A stretch of DNA of 11,821 nt, from NCBI GenBank assembly GCA_035277525.1, contig DATEKH010000046.1, positions 1-11,821 on the forward strand, in the 5' to 3' direction. The position numbers and the translations under genes are program-made. Below the pieces are notes generated by a model. It searched no databases. It worked only from the letters and a program-made list of their open reading frames with translations, and was not told the origin of the DNA. This DNA comes from CAIKMD01 sp035277525 (GTDB lineage Bacteria > Pseudomonadota > Alphaproteobacteria > ATCC43930 > CGMCC-115725). Positions 6,671 through 11,821 of the stretch are shown one piece after another (the stretch's first letter is position 1; each line of letters opens with the position of its first letter).

Positions 6671-7003
6671 TCAAACGTCAATGAAAACGCGCCCGCCTTC
6701 CACCACGGGTTTGAAGACGCGGAGACGCATCACGCTATCGAGCCCAACCGCGTCTCCGGTCTCGATGTCGAAGCGAAAGAAATGCCAGGGGCAGATCACA
6801 GCCTTGCCCTTGATCTTCCCGAGGCCGATCGGCCCGGCCACATGCGGGCACCGATTCTCGAAAGCGGCGATCTGTCCGTTCTCCCGACGCGTGAGCGCGA
6901 TTTGGGTGCCATCTTGCAATCGCTTGCAGAGGGCGCGGCCTGTCGGGACCTCCTCGACCGCACACACATTCTGCCGGCCGATGTGTTCTGTTTGCGTGGG
7001 CAT
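6671..7003 (-). CDS. Rieske [2Fe-2S] ferredoxin
   Basis: A 110-aa cytosolic protein made of one Rieske domain. The cluster ligands are plain: C52-P-H54 and C71-P-W-H74, separated by 16 residues, followed by F-F-R-F-D-I-E-T-G-D. Such proteins (BphF/NdoA type) pass single electrons from a reductase to an aromatic-ring oxygenase. No reductase or oxygenase alpha subunit is in this window. The ATG at 7003 directly abuts the cupin C stop at 7004-7006, with GAGGA 6 bases ahead. It may serve an oxygenase elsewhere, or keep the iron of the neighbouring cupins reduced, as the XylT ferredoxin does for an extradiol dioxygenase; the latter is inference. Confidence 0.93.
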   Translation of the reverse strand: MPTQTEHIGRQNVCAVEEVPTGRALCKRLQDGTQIALTRRENGQIAAFENRCPHVAGPIGLGKIKGKAVICPWHFFRFDIETGDAVGLDSVMRLRVFKPVVEGGRVFIDV

Positions 7004-7600
7004 TTATAGTCCTCGCCGAGCGGCCTGTTCCGTTTCGCCGTCCTCTTCGGTGTAGAATCCATAGCTCGGCGGATGTACCGCAGCGCAAGAGGGACAGGTG
7101 CGGAGCCGCTCGTCCGCGTTGAAGAGACGAACGCGTTCTTGGGCAAATTCGAGGAATCGCTCGAGGCGTTGGCGCGGGATCGCAAAGGACTCGCGCGCAA
7201 ACGCTGCACCGCATTTCGGGCAGATCCAAAGACAGGCAGCATCCGCCGGCTTTCCCTTGGTTCCGCCGACCACCAGTGCGCAGCGCTGGCCCCCGGATAC
7301 GCTTGTGTCGATCCAGACGGAGTCCACGTCCAAGCTCATCCAGAACCCAAACAGGTGCTCGACCTCAAACGGCGTACCCGCGCCAATACGGTGCATGACC
7401 GGGTGGGTGTCGCGGCGCGGCACCGCGAGAACGCGCCTGTTCTGCCATTCGTTGAGGACGTAGACGGCGCTTCCCGGAGCCGACCCGCCGCACCAAATCG
7501 AATAGTCGCCGTGGCGCTCCCAACGACTCGCGGTTTCGCCCATTGACCGAAAGAACGAAAGCTCCGGCGCGGGAATTGTCGGTTGGGTCTCTGACGCCAT
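7004..7600 (-). CDS. HAAO-like cupin with rubredoxin-like tail (cupin C, degenerate iron site)
   Basis: A 198-aa cytosolic protein. Its barrel segment A74-G-T-P-F-E-V-E-H-L-F-G-F-W aligns directly with A92-G-T-P-H-H-T-Q-H-M-F-G-F-W of cupin D, so C and D are close paralogues. Where D has H106 and E112, C has M88 and S94, so the first two iron ligands are lost. The Cys pairs are kept: W125-I-C127-P-K-C130 and F160-N...R167-T-C169-P-S-C172. The gene starts 6 bp after the cupin D stop with only a weak SD (GGTGAGA), so it probably relies on coupling. I infer a non-catalytic partner of D, by analogy with heteromeric enzymes having one dead subunit; another function is possible. Confidence 0.65.
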   Translation of the reverse strand: MASETQPTIPAPELSFFRSMGETASRWERHGDYSIWCGGSAPGSAVYVLNEWQNRRVLAVPRRDTHPVMHRIGAGTPFEVEHLFGFWMSLDVDSVWIDTSVSGGQRCALVVGGTKGKPADAACLWICPKCGAAFARESFAIPRQRLERFLEFAQERVRLFNADERLRTCPSCAAVHPPSYGFYTEEDGETEQAARRGL

Positions 7601-7606
7601 CGCGTC

Positions 7607-8260
7607 TCACCACATCTTCCGCGCTTCGCGTTCCGCCGGCGTATCGCGCTCGCTGTTTCCGCCATAGCCGAGCGGGTTGATATGACCGCACTCATCGCAA
7701 GTGCGGTGCCCCACCTTGTCATTGTATTCGGCGATTGCAGCATGCTCGAACCGCCATATGCCTTGGAAACCGGCGGTGCCGGTCACGTACTCGCGCATGA
7801 ACAACAGATTGACGCAGCGCTCGCAATACCAGGCGAAGCGGTCGGACTCGTTTTCGGTGGGCTGGCCCATGATGATGAGCAGGTATCCAGGCAGCGCGCC
7901 GCTCGGCGGCATCGGAATGATCAATTCGTCCTTGTCGTTGATGTGCCAGAACCCGAACATGTGCTGGGTGTGGTGCGGCGTCCCCGCAAGCGTGACGTGG
8001 ACGGTGCAGGGCGTGCGCGCGACCTCGACGATGCCCTGAGGTCCGATTTCGAGATTCTTACGGGTCTTTACGAGGTCGGTGCTCGCCTTGCGCACCCCGA
8101 TGCTATCGGGCGTTTCGTGCCCGATGGCGCGAATACCGTAAATGTTATCGCCGATCGGCCGGAACATCGAAAATTTTCGGATGATCTTCTCGTCGAGATA
8201 GTCCCAATCATCGGCGATCTTCTCGATCGGCTCTTTCACGTAAATATCCGCGTAGAGCAT
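7607..8260 (-). CDS. HAAO-like cupin with rubredoxin-like tail (cupin D)
   Basis: A 217-aa cytosolic protein. The barrel contains W105-H106-I-N-D-K-D-E112, a good match to the H-x-N-x3-E iron-ligand stretch of HAAO; H96, H97 and H100 lie close by. No later Pro-His motif is visible. Cys pairs are W144-Y-C146-E-R-C149 and Y179-N...R186-T-C188-D-E-C191. The N-terminal ~80 residues (IADDWDYLDEKI and onward) are an extension that I do not recognise. The ATG at 8260 follows GAGGAGGAG almost directly, the strongest ribosome site in the operon, suggesting high expression. An open frame upstream to 8308 lacks such a site. Likely a catalytic dioxygenase-type subunit; substrate unknown. Confidence 0.72.
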   Translation of the reverse strand: MLYADIYVKEPIEKIADDWDYLDEKIIRKFSMFRPIGDNIYGIRAIGHETPDSIGVRKASTDLVKTRKNLEIGPQGIVEVARTPCTVHVTLAGTPHHTQHMFGFWHINDKDELIIPMPPSGALPGYLLIIMGQPTENESDRFAWYCERCVNLLFMREYVTGTAGFQGIWRFEHAAIAEYNDKVGHRTCDECGHINPLGYGGNSERDTPAEREARKMW

Positions 8261-8317
8261 GGCTCCTCCTCGATCACAAACGACGCGACGCGCCCGGCGC
8301 TGCCGCACAAAAGCTTT

Positions 8318-9511
8318 TTACATAAGCTCGATAATCTCTGGCGTAAGACTTCCCAGCCGCTGCGCGCCCGCAGCGGTGATAATCACGGAATCGCCCCAGA
8401 CCACCTGTGTGTGGCCCTCGCGCGTCACCACCGGCTTGATGATGAAAGACGCGTTTTCCTCAAGAACCCAGCGCTTTGTCTGCTCGTCCGCAAAGAAAAC
8501 ATACATCGGCGCATCGTCGCCCACGCCGCGACCGTGCATCAGAAAACGAATTCGGCACGATGTGCCCTCGGCAACCGCCTCCGTCTTTGCGGCGAGTTCG
8601 CCGAGCGCCACGCCCGGCCGCGCCAAGTCGCAGCACAAGGCGAGCGCCTCTTGCTGAACCCGCCACATCTCGCGATAGGACGGTGGAACCGGACCAAGCA
8701 CTGCCATCTGCGTCACTTGCCCGCAATATCCCGCGCAGCGGCCTTCGACCTCAATGCGGATGAAATCCCCGGCCGCAAAACGGCGAGAGGTCGGTGGACC
8801 CGCCGACACAAGTCTTTCCGGAGGTCCTGCCGACCACATGATCATCGCGGGAATCTCGCTCCCGTGCTCGATCATCGCGCTGAGCATCGCGGCGTAAACG
8901 GCGGTTTCAGCGATCCCGGGCCGGGCTTTGGCCTTCATCGCTGCGATCGCTGCTTCAGCTTGAGCGACGCTTCTGCGCAGAAATTCGATTTCCTCTGGGC
9001 CTTTCGTGTAGCGCGCCAGGTCCAACAGGGACGTGCAATCAGACAAGCTCGCGTCCGGAAAGGACTGGCGCAGCTTCTCGTAAAATCCGTGCGCAACGAT
9101 CCCGTCCGCGAACCGCGGAACGCCGGCTAAGCCGGCAAGCCCGATGCGTGGGCGGGTAATTCCGAGCTCCCTGAGACGATCGATGATGCCGTCGCCGAAA
9201 GCGCGCCCGCTTGTCCGAATGTCGCCGACCCAGTCTTGCTGTGCGCGCCACTTTTCGGGGGCAACATCCGGGACAACGAATGCGGTTACCTGCCCTTCGC
9301 GCGGAAACACCGCGCCGACCTCGAAGGAGAACCCTCCGAGGCCGGTCAAATAGCGGGAGTACGCTGAGAAGTGATCGTGGTGCCCGGTGTGAGGCACGGC
9401 GAGGATCACGTCGAGCCGATCATGCGCCATGAGCGCCCGCACGCGTGCCCAACGCCTGTCGCGCTCTACACCGGAAAAGTGTGCGTCTTCGTCGGCGACG
9501 ATATTACCCAA
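8318..9511 (-). CDS. Creatinase/prolidase-like (M24-fold) hydrolase lacking the metal site
   Basis: A 397-aa cytosolic protein of pita-bread fold: a creatinase N-domain to about residue 165 and a C-terminal M24 domain from about 170. In dinuclear M24 enzymes five residues bind metal. Here the Asp of D-x-G is E254, the Asp of G-Y-x-S-D is Q265, the His is kept (M325-H326-G-R-G-V-G), and the two Glu positions are K359 and G373. That pattern fits metal-free members such as creatinase and not a peptidase, so C-N bond hydrolysis of a small molecule is the better guess. First gene of the operon. The start is TTG at 9511, backed by AGGGAG 6 bases ahead; the first in-frame ATG would remove 28 residues of the N-domain. 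Confidence 0.82.
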   Translation of the reverse strand: MGNIVADEDAHFSGVERDRRWARVRALMAHDRLDVILAVPHTGHHDHFSAYSRYLTGLGGFSFEVGAVFPREGQVTAFVVPDVAPEKWRAQQDWVGDIRTSGRAFGDGIIDRLRELGITRPRIGLAGLAGVPRFADGIVAHGFYEKLRQSFPDASLSDCTSLLDLARYTKGPEEIEFLRRSVAQAEAAIAAMKAKARPGIAETAVYAAMLSAMIEHGSEIPAMIMWSAGPPERLVSAGPPTSRRFAAGDFIRIEVEGRCAGYCGQVTQMAVLGPVPPSYREMWRVQQEALALCCDLARPGVALGELAAKTEAVAEGTSCRIRFLMHGRGVGDDAPMYVFFADEQTKRWVLEENASFIIKPVVTREGHTQVVWGDSVIITAAGAQRLGSLTPEIIELM

Positions 9512-9662
9512 CTGTCACTCCCTATCTGCACCTTCCGGCCGATGGGCGCTCGATCGCCGGTCGCGACCGAAATGTCGGGACAAGTTACACGAGAGTCTTT
9601 AGATTGTCAGCATATTGTCAATTTGGCCCAAAGGGCGCTCGTGAAGACAAAGGGGGGGACAA
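9512..9662. promoter_or_regulatory. Divergent promoter region of the catabolic operon and dctP-type gene
   Basis: For the operon (minus strand) CTGACA (9605-9610) and TAACTT (9582-9587) are 17 bp apart, a fair sigma-70 pair, giving a leader of about 60 bases before the TTG. Two direct repeats, ATTGTCA at 9603-9609 and 9614-9620, start 11 bp apart (one helical turn). The second lies in the odd palindrome ATTG-T-CAAT (9614-9622). They overlap the -35, so a regulator bound here would block the operon promoter. I found no comparable plus-strand promoter pair. The regulator could be the MarR protein at 3745, but its candidate site has a different sequence. Confidence 0.5.
9518..9523 (-). promoter_or_regulatory. 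Ribosome binding site that decides the TTG start of the M24-like gene
   Basis: On the minus strand AGGGAG is followed by TGACAG and then TTG at 9511. No ATG or GTG lies near this spacing, so the site is the main reason for choosing TTG. Confidence 0.7.
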
Positions 9663-10700
9663 GTGAAACGCATCGTCGCTTTTGCAATCGTGATTTCTAC
9701 GGTGCTCATGTCCGGGCGCGATGCGTTCGCCCAACAGGAGGTGAGGCTCGCGACGTGGGGGCCGCCGACAACATATTTTCTTACTGAGGTCGTGCTGCCT
9801 TGGGCGGATGCCGTAAGCCGCGATTCGAATGGCACGATCATCATAAAGAACTACCCCGGCGGCGCGGTGGCGAATGCCGGCAATACCATCGACCGTGTGA
9901 TGGATGGCGTCGCCGATATCGGCTGGGGATTGCAAGGCCTCGATCCTCACAAGTTCATCAAGACCAGCGTGGTTGAACTGCCGCTATTCTCGCAAGAAAC
10001 ATCGGAAGAAGGCGCCGTCGCACTGTGGAACCTTTACGAGAAGGGAATCATCGCCAGCGACTACAAAGATATTGAAGTGTTCGGAATGTCTTCGTTCGCC
10101 GGATCGGCGATCACCAGCCGCGGAGGACCTATCCGAAGACTTGAAGACGTAAAGGGGTTGAAGCTCGGCGTCTCAGGAAGGATCCGAGGTGACACGCTCA
10201 CGAGGCTCGGAGCCGTCCCTATGGCCTTCCCCATCGATCAAATCTATTTGGCGATCGGTCGCGGGACGATCGATGGAACTTATGGCTCGCTGACCGCGGT
10301 GCGGCAATTCAAGACCTACGAAGTCGCAACGCACTTTCTCGATGAATCCTTCAGCGGCGCTGCGGCGATGCTCATTATGAGCAAGAAAAGATTTGATGCG
10401 CTGCCAGAGCCAGCTCGCGCGTCCTTTCGGAAGCATTCGGGCCTCGTCTTATCACGCGCGCTCGGCGTCTCGAACGAAGGCGAGGTAATCCGGGTCAGGG
10501 CAATGCTCGGCGAGCTCGCGCAAAAGGGAAAGGTCGCACCGATTAACCGTCTCTCGACCGAAGAGAGTGAGCGTTGGCGAAAAGCCATGGAGCCTGTCGT
10601 CGCGGCATGGGTGACGAGCGTGCCCGATGGCCAGCGCGTCCTGGACGCGTTCCGCGCGGAGATCAACGCGTTGCGTGCAAATAGGCAAAAAACGCCATAG
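9663..10700 (+). CDS. DctP-family TRAP transporter solute-binding protein (secreted)
   Basis: A 345-aa periplasmic protein. Residues 1-23 form a signal peptide (MKRIVAFAIVISTVLMSG, cleavage after A-F-A). The mature part begins QQEVRLATWGPP, and has the DctP features I156-R-R-L-E-D-V-K-G-L-K-L-G and L182-G-A-V-P-M-A-F-P-I-D-Q-I-Y. Family members bind a carboxylate through an Arg normally placed right after G-L-K-(I/L); here that position is G169, with R173 and R175 close by, so the site may be shifted or the ligand unusual. The GTG start follows a GGGGGGG run by 4 bases. No DctQ/DctM genes adjoin it; the fused permease at 1636 is of the TAXI-associated kind. Divergent from the operon, it probably feeds that pathway. 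Confidence 0.88.
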   Translation: MKRIVAFAIVISTVLMSGRDAFAQQEVRLATWGPPTTYFLTEVVLPWADAVSRDSNGTIIIKNYPGGAVANAGNTIDRVMDGVADIGWGLQGLDPHKFIKTSVVELPLFSQETSEEGAVALWNLYEKGIIASDYKDIEVFGMSSFAGSAITSRGGPIRRLEDVKGLKLGVSGRIRGDTLTRLGAVPMAFPIDQIYLAIGRGTIDGTYGSLTAVRQFKTYEVATHFLDESFSGAAAMLIMSKKRFDALPEPARASFRKHSGLVLSRALGVSNEGEVIRVRAMLGELAQKGKVAPINRLSTEESERWRKAMEPVVAAWVTSVPDGQRVLDAFRAEINALRANRQKTP

Positions 10701-10729
10701 CGCAAATCCGCACTGTTGCGAGCCGCACG

Positions 10730-10750
10730 ATCGGCGCTCCAGGCGCCGAT
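10730..10750 (+). terminator. Perfect 8-bp hairpin after the dctP-type gene
   Basis: ATCGGCGC (10730-10737) and GCGCCGAT (10743-10750) pair fully around a 5-base loop, 29 bases past the stop. No T-run follows directly, so it may work together with the next hairpin. Confidence 0.6.
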
Positions 10751-10754
10751 GAGG

Positions 10755-10778
10755 CGTTGGCTCTTCAAAAAGCCAACG
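10755..10778 (+). terminator. Second perfect 8-bp hairpin, tandem with the first
   Basis: CGTTGGCT (10755-10762) and AGCCAACG (10771-10778) pair fully around an 8-base loop. A pyrimidine-rich stretch (GTCTCTTTCT) begins a few bases later, making this the more likely stop point for the plus-strand transcript. It also faces the convergent gene at 10876. Confidence 0.6.
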
Positions 10779-10871
10779 GCTAAGTCTCTTTCTGACAGAT
10801 AAGCGACTTGTTGCGTGGCCGCAAAGGGCCGATCTCACGGGGCAAAGCAGACATCAAGATTTGTGAGCACA

Positions 10872-10959
10872 CGCTCTACTCCGCCTCGCGCTTGAAGGGC
10901 GAGAGCTCCTCTTCGAGTTCGTCCATCTCGCTCTCGATGGCGCGGCGCTCGCGCGCGCA
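10872..10959. repeat. Right copy of 88-bp direct repeat (inside the acetyltransferase-like gene)
   Basis: Matches 3525-3612 with three substitutions (10918, 10945, 10955) and no gaps. It covers the last ~27 codons, the stop and four bases beyond, so the intact gene ends exactly in the repeat, as when an element inserts at a gene's 3' end and restores it. Confidence 0.95.
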
Positions 10960-11821
10960 GAAATCGGCGACCGCGCGCGCAAAACCCGCATCGCGCACCC
11001 AATGCGCGCTGTAGGTGGGCGAGGGGAGATAGCCGCGCTGGATCTTGTGCTGGCCTTGCGCGCCCGCCTCGACGCGTTTCAAGCCCCGCGCGATGGCGAA
11101 GTCGATCGCGCGGTAATAGCAGACCTCGAAATGGAGGAAGGGGAAGTCGCCGATGCAGCCCCAATTGCGCCCGAACAGCGTGTCGGTGCCCAAGAGATTG
11201 AGCGCGCCTGCGACGTAGCGCCCGGCTTTCTTCGTCATCACCAGCACGATCTTCTCGGGCATGCGCTGATGGATGAGGTCGAAGAACTCGCGCGTCAGAT
11301 AGGCCGAGCCCCATTTGCGATCCGAGGTCGACATATAGAAGCGGAAGAACGCGTCCCAATGCTGCGGCTTGAGATCGCCGCCGGTCAGCGTCTCGATCTC
11401 GAGCCCGCCTTGAAGCGCGTCGCGCCGCTCGCGCCGGATCTGCTTGCGCTTGCGCGAATTGAGCTTCTCGAGGAAATCATCGAAGCTCGCATAGCCGTCA
11501 TTCTCCCAATGGAATTGGCGCCCCATGCGCTGCAGAAAGCCGTGGCGGCCGAGCAGCTCCCATTCCGCCTGCGGCGGGAAGTTTACATGCAGCGAGGAGA
11601 CCTTGCGCTGGCGCGCGACTTCGAGCATCGCCGCGACGAGATACTCTGCGGCCTCGGCATCGGCATCGGGATGAAGCAGCAGGCGCGGGCCGGTCGCCGG
11701 CGTGAAGGGCACGGCGGCGAGGAGCTTCGGGTAATAGCGCCCGCCCGCACGCTCATAGGCCGAGGCCCAGCCGTGATCGAAAATATATTCGCCGTAGGAA
11801 TGGCTCTTCAGATACATCGGC
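10876..11821 (-). CDS. GNAT/FemAB-like acyltransferase, COG3146 (DUF482) family, C-terminal part
   Basis: The 3' 315 codons are present; the frame is open at the right edge. The reading frame enters the window as P-M-Y-L-K-S-H-S-Y-G-E-Y, which in this family lies well inside the protein, so the Met near 11817 is not the start and roughly the first 70-90 residues are missing. Recognisable stretches are Y-Y-P-K-L-L-A-A-V-P-F-T-P-A-T-G, L-N-S-R-K-R-K-Q-I-R-R-E-R-R and H-F-E-V-C-Y-Y-R-A-I-D-F-A-I followed by E-A-G-A-Q-G-Q-H-K. These proteins are widespread in proteobacteria and annotated as N-acetyltransferases or peptidoglycan-related acyltransferases; the substrate is not established. The C-terminus is a charged tail of 27 residues shared with the ORF at 3529. 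Confidence 0.88.
   Translation of the reverse strand, partial: PMYLKSHSYGEYIFDHGWASAYERAGGRYYPKLLAAVPFTPATGPRLLLHPDADAEAAEYLVAAMLEVARQRKVSSLHVNFPPQAEWELLGRHGFLQRMGRQFHWENDGYASFDDFLEKLNSRKRKQIRRERRDALQGGLEIETLTGGDLKPQHWDAFFRFYMSTSDRKWGSAYLTREFFDLIHQRMPEKIVLVMTKKAGRYVAGALNLLGTDTLFGRNWGCIGDFPFLHFEVCYYRAIDFAIARGLKRVEAGAQGQHKIQRGYLPSPTYSAHWVRDAGFARAVADFCARERRAIESEMDELEEELSPFKREAE

Noticed and set aside
7682..9130. 482-codon plus-strand open frame opposite cupins C-D and the M24-like gene
   Set aside because: It spans three well-supported minus-strand genes and an intergenic gap, with no plausible domain; long antisense frames are common at this GC.
8318..9511. Active metallopeptidase (Xaa-Pro aminopeptidase)
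   Set aside because: Four of the five metal ligands are replaced, so a peptidase call by fold alone would mislead.
9616..9621. Perfect TTGACA on the minus strand as the operon -35
   Set aside because: No acceptable -10 lies 16-18 bp downstream; the neighbouring CTGACA/TAACTT pair has correct spacing.
1..11821. tRNA, rRNA or integrase gene as insertion target or agent
   Set aside because: No cloverleaf-like sequence, rRNA motif or tyrosine/serine recombinase was seen on either strand.

Overview
The window looks like a high-GC alphaproteobacterial chromosome. The flanks hand-count at 67-70 % GC, SD-type ribosome sites are common, and the gene types fit: a TAXI-type TRAP importer, an OFA-type MFS transporter, and a COG3146 (DUF482) acetyltransferase-like protein. 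Hyphomicrobiales or Rhodospirillales is my guess; nothing in the sequence fixes the genus.

Layout. Positions 1-147 hold the start of an OFA-family MFS transporter (minus strand, cut by the window edge). A TAXI solute-binding protein (422-1387, minus) and its fused 4TM/12TM TRAP permease (1636-3522, plus) follow, diverging from a shared 248-bp region. From about 3.5 to 10.9 kb lies a segment bracketed by an 88-bp direct repeat (3525-3612 and 10872-10959, 85/88 identical, no gaps). The right copy is the 3' end of the acetyltransferase-like gene that fills 10876-11821 and runs off the window. The left copy is the 3' end of a small frameshifted ORF. The segment looks like an inserted catabolic module. 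Its central part hand-counts at 50-62 % GC on sample rows.

The module. A tightly packed minus-strand operon runs from 9511 down to 4366: creatinase-like M24 protein (TTG start), cupin D, cupin C, Rieske ferredoxin, a TAXI-like protein without a signal peptide, cupin B, cupin A. A MarR-family regulator (4224-3745) follows in the same direction. Divergent from the operon is a secreted DctP-type TRAP binding protein (9663-10700), closed by two perfect hairpins. The 151-bp divergent region has a candidate minus-strand promoter whose -35 overlaps two ATTGTCA repeats 11 bp apart.

The four 'cupin' proteins are divergent paralogues that all end in the same motif, (F/Y)N-x5-R-x-C-x2-C, after an earlier C-x2-C pair. 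This is the rubredoxin-like tail of bacterial 3-hydroxyanthranilate 3,4-dioxygenase (HAAO). B and D keep the His-x5-Glu pair of the catalytic iron site but seem to lack the later His. A and C have Leu/Met and Ser at the same two positions, and A keeps the later PH motif. The simplest reading is a ring-cleavage or amidohydrolysis pathway for an unknown, probably carboxylated N-containing aromatic. In it DctP captures substrate, the M24-like protein hydrolyses a C-N bond, the cupins act as (perhaps hetero-oligomeric) dioxygenases, Rieske supplies electrons, and MarR senses an intermediate. The gene content and order are read from the sequence; the pathway is inference. I do not recognise this operon as a characterised system.
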